A stretch of DNA of 64,000 nucleotides, taken from Zasmidium citrigriseum. Taxonomy: Eukaryota; Ascomycota; Dothideomycetes; Mycosphaerellales; Mycosphaerellaceae. Position 1 is the stretch's first letter. Each line of letters opens with the position of its first letter. Of this stretch, positions 9,163 through 18,814 are shown piece by piece. The stretch is taken from contig NHNW01000005.1 in the NCBI GenBank assembly GCA_002786025.1, positions 248,001 to 312,000 of the forward strand, read 5' to 3'. The notes under the pieces were generated by a model. The model was not told the origin of the DNA and ran no database searches. It worked only from the letters and a program-made list of their open reading frames with translations. The position numbers and the translations under genes are program-made.

Positions 9163-10038
9163 TCAAGGCCGCATCACCCAATCCGGCATATTGAATAAGC
9201 TCGAAGCTTTCTTCTCGGGACTGTCCACCTCCTGGAACCTCGCACACCGCGCCCACTCATCGTTGGCCACATCGCCCACCAAATACGCATATACGCCTCG
9301 ATCCACCGCTGCCCTGATTGTCAAGTACTTCCTCCCGCCTCTGATTTTCACCTTCAGCACCGACGACCCACCCCGATGAAACCTCTGTCCATCGAGACTC
9401 CACACCTCAGTCCGGACATTGCCCAACTTTATTGGCCCCAGGAACTCCACCGTCCGCCTCGGCGGCGGCTGCACCTCTTCTGGCTCAATCGACTTCACCG
9501 CCTCCCCGTTGATCATCCGCGCATATTTCTTCCCCTCCACCGTCGATGCAGCAATGTACATGAATCCAACGTACTCGTTGTTCCGAAACTTCACCCTGAT
9601 CTCTCGCACGTACGCCTTCTTCGCCTCGTCTTCGCCGACCAGATCTCGGGCAGTGCAGGTCGCCTTGCTCTCGTTGGTTGCGTCGATGAATACGTCGCGG
9701 CCGTTGCGCAGATCGCGCTGCGTGTCGTCGTTTACTCGCTCCTTCGGGACGTAACACTCGGCGAGGGAGGAATTGCCGGACAATGTCACGGTGTAGGTGT
9801 AGAAGTCTGGGTCGGAGTGGCAGATGCGGATGCGGGTCAGCCAGCAGTTGAAGGTTTGCTGTGGGAGGCGGTGCGGTGGGTCGTGGTAGGTTATGTTGGC
9901 CATGGTTGAGGCAGGCTGAGGCTCTGGCGGAGGTTTGTGTATCGAGTCCTTGGGCGGTACAGGAGGTGGATCTTTCGGCGGCGGAGTCGGCGGCTGTTCC
10001 TGAGGGAACCAGAGGTCGAGGAAGTTCCAGGCAGCCAT
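9163..10038 (-). CDS. unknown protein with proline-rich N-terminus
   Basis: A single exon encodes 291 residues. Residues 12-45 form a proline-rich segment with repeated PPPKDPP-like motifs that could bind SH3 or WW domains. The rest is mixed alpha/beta with many beta-type stretches and several cysteines in the first third. No signal peptide, membrane helix or recognised catalytic motif was found. It is convergent with the regulator at 6463, with 90 nt between stops. An inner Met near residue 46 is an alternative start that would remove the proline-rich part. Confidence 0.7.
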   Translation of the reverse strand: MAAWNFLDLWFPQEQPPTPPPKDPPPVPPKDSIHKPPPEPQPASTMANITYHDPPHRLPQQTFNCWLTRIRICHSDPDFYTYTVTLSGNSSLAECYVPKERVNDDTQRDLRNGRDVFIDATNESKATCTARDLVGEDEAKKAYVREIRVKFRNNEYVGFMYIAASTVEGKKYARMINGEAVKSIEPEEVQPPPRRTVEFLGPIKLGNVRTEVWSLDGQRFHRGGSSVLKVKIRGGRKYLTIRAAVDRGVYAYLVGDVANDEWARCARFQEVDSPEKKASSLFNMPDWVMRP

Positions 10039-11239
10039 GGGCGGACGGTGGATTTATGATGAAGTGGCATGGCGGCGTGAAGAGCTGGCCGGTGCGTGAA
10101 GGAGTTGATAGCCTTCAAGCATGTGCGAGTGACGAGGTGAGGTTTGCATTCACTCGCGGAAGGTGCGACACTGACCAATGAGAAGCGGGCGTGGCAAGCT
10201 TGGACCAGCTTGCGCCAAGAGGCATGTGAAAATTGAATCTGGCTGTTTGAGGAGAGCAGAGCCTGGTGTCTGCCGCTGAAGCCGGCATTCACGATATACC
10301 TGCAGAAACACTCGATGACTAGAGCAGGGGCATTCTCCTAGCCTCTTCGGGAGAAGCAATCGACAATGCACGACCAGATGGGCTCACAGATCCCGCAGCT
10401 CACGGTCTTGTGCCGAATTCACATATGCTACATGCGACACATGCACGGCTGAGCCTCATATGTTTGCTCCAGAAGTTTACGAAGGATTGGGAATTAGGAT
10501 TTCTTCGATCTTGACGAACACCCTCTGGACCTTTCCATCTCTGCGACAACTTTCGACTGTCGTCTTGAAGAATACAATCTCCCTTCAACAAAGGTCCATT
10601 GGCTTCGACCAATATCGGACACCACATCGGCGAGCACTCTTTAGGATTGGCAGCCTGGAAGACCGCCACGACTGGCTCTTTCCCTCCGACAATACCCGCG
10701 AGTGCTGTCTCGGAGCCTACACTCTTCCTGCGGCGGACATCTATTGCTTTGACACTGATACAACACTCCATCCGTACACCATCCTGTCGGATCGCAGTCT
10801 CTACAGCCTCCACGGTGACTCAAACTCGCTGCCCGAACACCAGTTCTTGTCATCCCGTTCGGCATTGGATCAGTCACATGCCGCCAAACCCAGGGATCTG
10901 GTGACCACATCGACCAGCGGCTGGAGCCTCTACTTTCTGCGACGACTTTCAACCATCGTTTCGAACCATACACACTTTCAATACACCACATTTGGCCATC
11001 AAACCTTGCATCGGATAAAAGTCCATCTCGAATTCTCAGACAGAGGTTCATATCCAGCGAGTATCGTCAGCAAGAAGCGACACAGCTACAACATCATATG
11101 CAGCACGACGACGGATCCGACTCACCATCTATGCGCAGGAACCTGAAGTCTTCCCAATAGCAAATCGGCCTGCAATTGCCAGTCGCAACTTTTCCAGAGC
11201 AGGATCAATCTGCCCAAGCACAGTTACCGGATTTTCACG
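10039..11239. other. 1.2-kb region without a confident gene
   Basis: Both strands have frames of 100-230 codons, but none looks like a known protein and none keeps a consistent frame over the internal repeats at 10500-11020. It may hold a decayed gene, a gene with several small exons, or only the promoter of the secreted-protein gene at 11240. Confidence 0.45.
10500..11020 (+). repeat. four degenerate tandem units, possible decayed repeat-protein gene
   Basis: Similar stretches recur near 10541, 10689, 10816 and 10939, spaced 148, 127 and 123 nt. Translated in the best frame of each unit they share a pattern like C-x-L-x2-Y-x-L-P-x4-W. The first and last units agree best at DNA level, around GCGAC-[AG]-ACTTTC. 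The units sit in different reading frames, which fits either a decayed tandem-repeat gene or exons split by introns. The last unit is open for about 70 codons up to a stop near 11160. Confidence 0.4.
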
Positions 11240-14200
11240 ATGAGACACTGGCTGCTCCTTCTGGGGCTTGCCACATGGAAGGCTTTGTCTGCGCCGCAGA
11301 ATCTCGGCAGTCAATCTGAGTCCTCTCGCTCGACCAACTCCAGCATCGATACATCGACGTGGGATTTCTCCTCCAGTTTCAGCCACTCTTCGGCCTCACA
11401 ACTACTCGACGAACGGAAGATCTTCAGCTCGGCTTCTTCCCAATCATGGACCGCCATAACTCGGCCACAGATCAAGCATCCCGAGACAACGCCCATGGTT
11501 CAGGGTGCTGGTAAGGGACAGGCTGTTGTGCTCGCAGAGTCGACTGCCGAGCAGTGCAAGCCGTCAACGGCCTTGGCTGCGGTCGTTACTTGTGTACCCG
11601 TTGCCGACATCACTAAGGCAGTGCAAGCGTGCAAGACGACCTTCACAGAGACCGCGGGCTGCGATATTGACCCTTCGCCAACCACCAGATCCATCACCGC
11701 CTCAACACTAACTGTTCATTGCGGACAAGACAGCTGTCGGGCCGGCAGTTGCAACATAGCAACAACGAAAGCCAATCCCAGTGGTATCAAGTGCAAAGAC
11801 TGTAGTACAAGCAAGGGCATGGTGTTTGCTCCAGAAAAGACAATTCCTTTGTCTGGATCCAAGTCTGCTTCAGCCTCTGCCGCTACACCATCCACCCATA
11901 AGGAAAGGGATGATGTGGAGACTACGGTCGAGAAACGTACTCTGATGGAGATGCGCCAATATCGTGACTTCGATCATTTCACAGTGCAGCAGGTCATACA
12001 AGCCGAAGCAGAAGGCAACCTTGTCCCACATCGCCCCGCGGATACTGGAGGTCGGTCTTCCGCGAAAGTCAAGAAGTTTACAAAGTCTGGCAACAACATG
12101 GCTGTCAAAGACTTGGACGGGTGCACGAGCATCATGCTTGTCTCGCGGCGTGGAGTCTGGATGTCGCATCATTGGGAAAAGCCGACCTTCTTGGCAGGGC
12201 CTGATGGACGTGATACGATTGAAGAAGACGTCCTCGTGGGGATGTTTACTGGCGACAACTCCGGGTGGTTTCCAGGTCTGAATCAGTTCTCTGGCGATGG
12301 TGACGAATCTCTCTTCAACACAGAGACGTATGGGCAGACCAAGAACAAAGTCCAGCCGATCATCTTCACGCCTTACATTGACCCGGCATTCTACGGCGAC
12401 CCGGATCGTCCGTGGCGTTTCCTACCCGACGTCACAAGAATCATGGACCAGCTTCACCAGGCGTACGGAGTGGAGCCTATTGTGCGGACATATCACCAGC
12501 TGGAAGGAACTCCGGAAGAGGTCAAAGAGACGTTCAAGAATACAGCCCGCGGGAAATTCTTGCTGCAATTCGATGCCCAACAGTCACTGGCCGCCGTCCA
12601 CACTCCTGAGGGCGTCTGCTACGAGCAAGAGTCTATCGTGCGAGTTTGGTCAGATACTGGGCACAAGATTTACGAAGACCAGTTCCCTGCTTTACCCGAG
12701 ACGAATGTATTCGCTCATCTCCAGCAGAACGGTAAGCGTAGTCAGGAGAACCAGATCGATTGGTCGAGGCCGTACTGCGGCCTTCCCAAGGATGAGCCGA
12801 AGAAGTGCAAGATCACCAGTGCTCCTGCGACGACAATCACGGCGCATATGGTTGGTACCTCGAAGTTCCCTGCCCAGACCATCGCAACAAATACATTCTG
12901 CCAGTGTGGAAAGACTATCGCAGGAGTGGAGACCAAGACTGGCACCGATGGCAGGAGATCACTGTACTGCAACAACGGATCCGTGAGACCTACGAAACCT
13001 GCAACGGTGTTGCCGCCTCCCAAGACGTGCTACCTCACGTCGGCACCAGCGACAACAATGCCTCCTCGGACGATCGGCAGCAGCGTCATGCCAGCCCAAA
13101 CAATTGCTGCAAATACATACTGCCAGTGTAGCAACAATGTCGCTGGCGTCCGCACGAAGACGGGTTCGGATGGTGCGACCTCATACTATTGCGAGAACGG
13201 TGGCCCGCAGACATCAGCTGTCACTCGAAAGCCACCCCCTTCGAAATGCACACTGAAGAGTTCTCCCGCAACGACCCACTCTGCACACATGCTCGGCACG
13301 ACGACAGTAAAGCCTGCTTATACAATAGCAGCAGCGACTTTCTGTCAATGTGGTGACGATATCCGCGGCCTGAACACCGTTACGGGCAAAGACGCTGGAC
13401 TGACTGTCATGTGCGACGGCGGCAGCATGGCAGAAAGTGCAACATCCACGCCGAAACTCGTTCCCATCACGACCATGGCGCCTAAGTGCGAGCTGGTGAA
13501 GGGTGGTAGCTGCCAATGTGGCGGTAAGCCAGGGACTACCCGTCCACGCGGCCAAGACGGCTTCATTACCTATGACTGTGTCGTGGGTACCAAGACGTGG
13601 GAGGCTTTCTCCATCGTGCAGAATCCGCATGCTCCAAGACCGAGTTGCGAGATCCTGAAGAGTGGCTGCAGATGCGCCGGTAAACCAGGGACTACTCGAC
13701 CCCGTGGCCATGATGGAATCATTGAGTATGATTGCGTCGTGGGAACCAAGACCTGGAGTGCTGTCTCCTCGACGACGAATTCTTTCAACGCGGCTACGAT
13801 TGTACCGAAGAAAACCTGTCGCCTCAATCTGCGGGAATACACAAAGCTGGACAAAGGGGGTGACTGGTCGCTGACAAGCGACTCACAGCTCGAGCTATAC
13901 GTCGACGGCACTTACTCAAAGGGCCAGGTCATCGGCGGAGGTACATTTGCCGACACTTTCAAGATGACGAGAAAGTATACGGGGCTCCAGAACGACATCG
14001 TCGCCTCCTTCGGCGCTACCTCTGATACTTGGGAGCCGCCCAAGAAGCGCGACGTTCCTCTGATCTCCACCAGAAAATGGACCCAGGACTTCGTGGACCT
14101 TTCCGTCTTCGTCGGGTATGGACGAGATGGCAGCTGGCAGTCGAGGATAATCGGCAAGAACAACGATACCGGCCAATTGGATGCTCCAGACCCCACGAAG

Positions 14201-14332
14201 TTTCCTTACTGCCAGATGGGCAATTGGGATCTGCATGGTCGCGAGAATGACGACGGGCTTGCTGGGTTGGATTCCACGAAACCTGGGGACTCTGCGAATC
14301 GTGAGTCGGACTGCTTTTTCAAGTGTCAGTGA
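11240..14332 (+). CDS. large secreted cysteine-rich modular protein
   Basis: A single exon encodes 1030 residues. A signal peptide (1-17) precedes a Ser/Thr-rich segment and a Cys-containing region. A likely Kex2-type site (VEKR, near 233) comes before a globular domain (about 240-500) holding GCTSIMLVSRRGVW followed by SHHWE. From memory this Gly-Cys-Thr/Ser and His-Trp-Glu signature recurs in fungal secreted proteins, but its function is unknown to me. Then come three repeats of about 65 residues sharing SAPATT, QTIA-N-TFCQC and a C-terminal Cys, two shorter repeats sharing GKPGTTRPRG-DG and DCVVGTKTW, and a beta-rich C-terminal domain (about 855-1030). Expected location is the cell exterior or wall. 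No enzyme activity can be assigned. Confidence 0.8.
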   Translation: MRHWLLLLGLATWKALSAPQNLGSQSESSRSTNSSIDTSTWDFSSSFSHSSASQLLDERKIFSSASSQSWTAITRPQIKHPETTPMVQGAGKGQAVVLAESTAEQCKPSTALAAVVTCVPVADITKAVQACKTTFTETAGCDIDPSPTTRSITASTLTVHCGQDSCRAGSCNIATTKANPSGIKCKDCSTSKGMVFAPEKTIPLSGSKSASASAATPSTHKERDDVETTVEKRTLMEMRQYRDFDHFTVQQVIQAEAEGNLVPHRPADTGGRSSAKVKKFTKSGNNMAVKDLDGCTSIMLVSRRGVWMSHHWEKPTFLAGPDGRDTIEEDVLVGMFTGDNSGWFPGLNQFSGDGDESLFNTETYGQTKNKVQPIIFTPYIDPAFYGDPDRPWRFLPDVTRIMDQLHQAYGVEPIVRTYHQLEGTPEEVKETFKNTARGKFLLQFDAQQSLAAVHTPEGVCYEQESIVRVWSDTGHKIYEDQFPALPETNVFAHLQQNGKRSQENQIDWSRPYCGLPKDEPKKCKITSAPATTITAHMVGTSKFPAQTIATNTFCQCGKTIAGVETKTGTDGRRSLYCNNGSVRPTKPATVLPPPKTCYLTSAPATTMPPRTIGSSVMPAQTIAANTYCQCSNNVAGVRTKTGSDGATSYYCENGGPQTSAVTRKPPPSKCTLKSSPATTHSAHMLGTTTVKPAYTIAAATFCQCGDDIRGLNTVTGKDAGLTVMCDGGSMAESATSTPKLVPITTMAPKCELVKGGSCQCGGKPGTTRPRGQDGFITYDCVVGTKTWEAFSIVQNPHAPRPSCEILKSGCRCAGKPGTTRPRGHDGIIEYDCVVGTKTWSAVSSTTNSFNAATIVPKKTCRLNLREYTKLDKGGDWSLTSDSQLELYVDGTYSKGQVIGGGTFADTFKMTRKYTGLQNDIVASFGATSDTWEPPKKRDVPLISTRKWTQDFVDLSVFVGYGRDGSWQSRIIGKNNDTGQLDAPDPTKFPYCQMGNWDLHGRENDDGLAGLDSTKPGDSANRESDCFFKCQ
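12800..13775 (+). repeat. coding tandem repeats (3 long plus 2 short Cys-rich modules)
   Basis: Within the secreted protein three modules of about 65 residues start near 12804, 13021 and 13240, and two of about 45 residues start near 13483 and 13642. The two short modules are the most alike, with the same GKPGTTRPRG core. Their spacing and shared cysteines show internal duplication. Confidence 0.75.
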
Positions 14333-15141
14333 GATGCTTTTTTGGATCGGTGCCTTTCTTGGTCACCACTTGATGGTTTTGTTTCTAGGTGTTTCAAACG
14401 ACGACAGCGATATCTCAACAAGCAGACGAGAAGTCTTGATCAAAAGCGAGCTCTTCCGAGCTACGGAGACGGTCAAGCGAGACTTGAGAGATGCGTTACG
14501 ACAGATCTTACTACAGAGACAGAAATCTGGCATTTCTGTATTCAATATCTTTTATGACTACCTAAACAATACCCTTCCCAGTAGTCCACACGGTGATCTA
14601 ATGCAGGTACATGCTTCTGTTGCCAACGATGAGCACCAGCGCATGCAGCTCCTTTTCGGTACTCCCCAGAAGACGCAGAAGGTGATTGTACAAACATGCG
14701 ACGCCTTACGGAAGACCTTGTGCGTTGTTTGTTGTGTTTCCTATGTCCGTTCGGTTGCTACACCGCCAGACGAGAGGCTGCCCTTCTTAGTCGCCACTTA
14801 TTAGATACATCCGCAGCCTACAGAATACTAGTTGTCTTCTAGTTACATCCCGTTCGATGTAATCCTAGAGTTTTGGCTCTCAAATGTCCAACAACATGTA
14901 CCAGCTTACTGCGAATTCTAATCTTTGCGTTTGTTCGGCAATCTTAAAACGCAGTGTTACGTGACATCTTAATGAGCCACAGAACAGTCCAAACGACGGC
15001 TACACCCCTGGTGCCGTTGCATCGTTTGTTATGTCCGTTCAATTGCTTTCCCATCGCGCGAGCGTAACTCGTTGCACTATATCATTTACTACTTCCCTTA
15101 CTCACCTCACAAGTCCGAAGACTGACAATAACGACGGCAGA
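14333..15141. other. intergenic region between secreted protein and NRPS-like gene
   Basis: The 809-nt region holds the 3' end of the upstream gene and the promoter of the A-T-C gene. Small frames here lack recognisable features. An upstream in-frame ATG for the NRPS-like protein lies at 15031. Confidence 0.4.
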
Positions 15142-18100
15142 ATGGACACCACCTTGAGCTATGCTTCTGGCCTGCCGCTGCCCGAAGGCTCATACTCCAG
15201 CTGCTGGCAACAGACTTTGGACGCCACACACCGCTATCCGGATAGCCTTGCATTGATTTCCATGCATCAGGAAGCAAATGTCTATGGGATTGCATCTCGA
15301 CCACAGCTTGGACAAGATATACCAGCAGATTACTTGCGATGGACGTATCGGGACCTGGAGCTGGCTGGGACGAGAGCCGCAACAAGTCTTGCCTCCATGG
15401 GTGTCCCAATGGGAATGCCAGTCTTTACTTTCTTAGCAAATGGTGTCGAATATGTCCTTGCCTACTGGGCAGCGTCGGCGCTGGGATGTACATTTGTGCC
15501 GCTGAATGTACGGCAGCTGGATTATGCACAAGAGCTGGAGCATATGATTGATGTTGCTCTACGAAAATGTCAATCACAGACTGCCGTCGTAATTGCATCG
15601 AGCAAAGATGTGGCCAAGAGACTTGATAGTATCCAACGGCTCTCTCACTCCTTGAAGATCGTCCTCGACGAGTCACCAAGTCCCGGCTGGCACAGTTTCG
15701 GAAGCCTTCTGGAAAACCGCGCTCCGCCTCCACACGCTCTCGACTTGAGTAGAACTCGTCCTGATGAGAACACGGACAGCATAATCATGTTCACCAGCGG
15801 AACGACCAGTCTCCCCAAAGGCTGTCACTGGCATTACCCTCATTCCCCTTCAGCCTCATTCGCGATGCGAGATGCAGCTGGTGAAGCCTTTCAACAGAAG
15901 AACGGAGACGTCACAGCAATCATCGCACCCAACAATCATTGCCTCGGCTTCTTCTATCTGCTCATGGCTCTACGCAGTGGAGCTACGGCGTTATTTCCAG
16001 GACCCTCATTCGAGGCCGAGACATTTCTGGACGCTGTTGAACAAGAGGGAGTCACGCATACTGTTGCGGTTCCGACCATGATTCGATCGATCAGTGATGT
16101 GATCAAAGCTAAGGGGTATCGACCTACGAGCTTGAAGCACATCATGATAGCAGGCGATGTCGTCTCTCCAGAAATCCTCCACGAATGCACGGCGACTCTG
16201 GGGTCGGAAGGCGTGGAGGTCATATTCGGTATGACCGAAGGTGTATTTATCGGCTCAGGGAGAAGACGCCCAGAGGAACTCATCGATGGGGCTAATGTGT
16301 CCGTTGGCCGCTGTCTCCCAGGCTGTCAGATCAAAATCTGCGATCCCGAAAGCCGACATCCGACACCTATTGGAAAGCCCGCAGAACTCCACTATCAATC
16401 TGTTGCACTCATCAACAACTATACCGATCGACAGAGAGACGACTTCTACTTGGAAGACGGGAAGCTTTGGTTCTGCACCGGCGATCAGGCTGTGCTTCAT
16501 CCCGATGGACGGCTGTTCATAACAGGCAGATATAAGGATATCATCATCAGAGGCGGGGAGAACATCTCTCCTGCTGCGGTCGATTCCTGCATTGCCGCCA
16601 AATTGCCGCATTTGAGTCATCTACAGCTGCACGTTGTCGGCGTGGCCGATGCCATAGCTGGCGAAGTTCCAGTCGGCATCACTGCAACACCTGCCACTAC
16701 TGACCAAATTCGAGAGATGAAGCATACCGTGTCGACTTCGATGGGCAATGGCTATGCTCTCGATGAAGTTCTGTCGATTCAAGATCTCGGCCTCAGAGAC
16801 TTTCCAAAGACGATGACTGGCAAGATCCAAAAATTGAAACTCAAAAGTCTGGTACGAGAATACTACAGAACTTCAAACACCGAATCCCACGATTCGCAAC
16901 TTGTGAACCAAGTCAAACAGATCTGGGCGAGGGCCATTGGCTTGGGCGTCCAAGACCTCAGCCTGACCACCGAAATAGCAGGCCTGGGCGACAGTATCAC
17001 CTTGATGCGCGTCAAAGACAGGCTATTCAAACAGACGGGCGTCAATTTATCTCTGCAAGAGATCACCTGCGCTAAGACGATAAAAGATCTCGTGGATATC
17101 TTGCAAAGTCGATCATCACGCCCCAATGGCAATCAGGCTTCAGATGTAGCAGGAGTGGCTGGCTCGCCGAACATCGAGGACATGGTTCATGTGAGCAATA
17201 ATACAGACCATGAGGCTACGAAAGCAGCTATGATGAAAGTACTGAAGCCTCACGGACTGCGATGGAGTGATGTGAGGGGTGTCTTTCCGGCTTACGACAC
17301 AACAAGGATTCTGGCGCGAGATGGAACCTTTGATCGCTGGAGTTATGAGATTGCCTTTATCACAAAAGGACATAGTGTTGATGTGAGTTTGCATAACAAG
17401 GATTATCGTCCATTCATGGCTAACGCTCAGAAGCAACTCGCCTCTGCCTTGCTGAAGACGTTCGCCAACAATCCCATTCAGACATCCTTTCTCGTCTGGG
17501 ATCAGGCTCCACTCGGCGACACTACCACTCTGCACATTACAGTTGACCAGAAAGAAGACTTTCTAAAGTCTAGAATCTCGTACGGCGGCACACTATCATC
17601 ACTCGCCGACCTCAAAGCAAAGGCAGCGAATCTCGCCAATCATCCAGCCTTGCCCGGCCCATTGACTCATGCCACCCTCTACTACATCGAAGAAACCCAA
17701 AGTGCAGCAATGTTGTACAACATGCACCACGCCGTCGCTGACGCAACCTTCAGCCAACTCATCTTCGAGGATCTGGACCTCGCACTCAGCGGACAGCCGT
17801 TACGACCTCACGTCCCATACAAGCTGTACTGCGACATCCTCTTCGCCCTGAAAGACTCTCCGGCTGCTCGCCAAGCGGTTGAGTATCACGTCGACAAGCT
17901 GAAAGACTTGCGTCTGCACAGAGAGCACATCTGGCCGCCCTCAGACTTACCCTTTCACCCGGCTAACCCCGGGGAGATCGAATACATCCACAGCTTCCCA
18001 GCCTCCATCCTCAACAGCCTATGTCACCACTACCCCGAACTCACACCCTCCCTCATCCTCAAAGGAGCATTCACCCTCTTCCTCCTCAGCAAAACATCCC

Positions 18101-18663
18101 ACACCTACGCCCTCTTCTCCCACCTCGACTCCGGCCGCGACCGTTTCCCCTTCCTCCCTGCCTCCCTCGCAGCATCTTGCCCGCAACTCCGCGCCAGCGA
18201 CGTCGGCGGACAAACAATCCAAGTCGTCACAAACCTCATACCCGCCCCGTCAGATACCGAAACAGCCCTCGAGTTCCTGCACCGAATGCAAGTCGAGCAG
18301 GAAGAGCAACACATCCACGCCGCATCGCCTTGGGACAGTATCACGGCAGGCCTTGACCACGAGTCCGCTGAGATGATTCCGAAGGTGGCGAATCGGTGTA
18401 TGTTCAATTGGCTTGGGAGGGATCTTGAGGAGCAGAGGTTTGAGAAGTTGGAGGTTGTTGGTGGGGTGACGAGGAAGGATGAGGTGGCGTTCACGGTTGA
18501 GGCGGCCTTGAGGAAGGAGGATGTTGTGTTGCGTGTGAGAGGGGCGGTATTTGGGATTGAGGAGTTGGAGGGGTTTGGGAGGGAGATTGAGAGGATTGTG
18601 AAGGCGTTAGGCGAAGAGGGGAATTGGAATGTGCCGGTGAGGATGTTGAGTATAGGAGGGTGA
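15142..18663 (+). CDS. single-module NRPS-like enzyme, adenylation-thiolation-condensation (A-T-C)
   Basis: One uninterrupted frame gives 1173 residues from the ATG at 15142. An in-frame ATG at 15031 would add 37 residues without domain features. The adenylation domain (about 15-570) shows the phosphate loop FTSGTTSLPKG, GMTEG, the CTGD motif, GRYKDIIIRGGENISP and the C-terminal catalytic Lys in TMTGK. The thiolation domain (about 590-660) has GLGDSI, with Ser618 as the phosphopantetheine site. A condensation-type domain follows (about 700-1165) with the active-site motif HHAVAD (H862-H863...D867). No thioesterase or reductase is present. The architecture predicts activation of one acid, loading on the carrier and transfer to an amine or alcohol by the C domain. 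The substrate cannot be read by eye. No tailoring gene lies directly beside it. Confidence 0.88.
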   Translation: MDTTLSYASGLPLPEGSYSSCWQQTLDATHRYPDSLALISMHQEANVYGIASRPQLGQDIPADYLRWTYRDLELAGTRAATSLASMGVPMGMPVFTFLANGVEYVLAYWAASALGCTFVPLNVRQLDYAQELEHMIDVALRKCQSQTAVVIASSKDVAKRLDSIQRLSHSLKIVLDESPSPGWHSFGSLLENRAPPPHALDLSRTRPDENTDSIIMFTSGTTSLPKGCHWHYPHSPSASFAMRDAAGEAFQQKNGDVTAIIAPNNHCLGFFYLLMALRSGATALFPGPSFEAETFLDAVEQEGVTHTVAVPTMIRSISDVIKAKGYRPTSLKHIMIAGDVVSPEILHECTATLGSEGVEVIFGMTEGVFIGSGRRRPEELIDGANVSVGRCLPGCQIKICDPESRHPTPIGKPAELHYQSVALINNYTDRQRDDFYLEDGKLWFCTGDQAVLHPDGRLFITGRYKDIIIRGGENISPAAVDSCIAAKLPHLSHLQLHVVGVADAIAGEVPVGITATPATTDQIREMKHTVSTSMGNGYALDEVLSIQDLGLRDFPKTMTGKIQKLKLKSLVREYYRTSNTESHDSQLVNQVKQIWARAIGLGVQDLSLTTEIAGLGDSITLMRVKDRLFKQTGVNLSLQEITCAKTIKDLVDILQSRSSRPNGNQASDVAGVAGSPNIEDMVHVSNNTDHEATKAAMMKVLKPHGLRWSDVRGVFPAYDTTRILARDGTFDRWSYEIAFITKGHSVDVSLHNKDYRPFMANAQKQLASALLKTFANNPIQTSFLVWDQAPLGDTTTLHITVDQKEDFLKSRISYGGTLSSLADLKAKAANLANHPALPGPLTHATLYYIEETQSAAMLYNMHHAVADATFSQLIFEDLDLALSGQPLRPHVPYKLYCDILFALKDSPAARQAVEYHVDKLKDLRLHREHIWPPSDLPFHPANPGEIEYIHSFPASILNSLCHHYPELTPSLILKGAFTLFLLSKTSHTYALFSHLDSGRDRFPFLPASLAASCPQLRASDVGGQTIQVVTNLIPAPSDTETALEFLHRMQVEQEEQHIHAASPWDSITAGLDHESAEMIPKVANRCMFNWLGRDLEEQRFEKLEVVGGVTRKDEVAFTVEAALRKEDVVLRVRGAVFGIEELEGFGREIERIVKALGEEGNWNVPVRMLSIGG

Positions 18664-18814
18664 CGATAGCGCTCATTCATGGCCGTCGATTTAATCTCTA
18701 TGTCTCTATCGACATCATCATCATCACTAAGCAGGCAGAACACAATACAATTTGGTATCATAAAACAACAAAGAATCAAACAAACTCACCACAATCTTAC
18801 CTCACCCCATCAAG

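Noticed and set aside
10400..11146. Frames on both strands of 137-228 codons in the 10-11 kb region
   Set aside because: No domain, and the internal repeats change frame, so none of these frames can be the real product as it stands.
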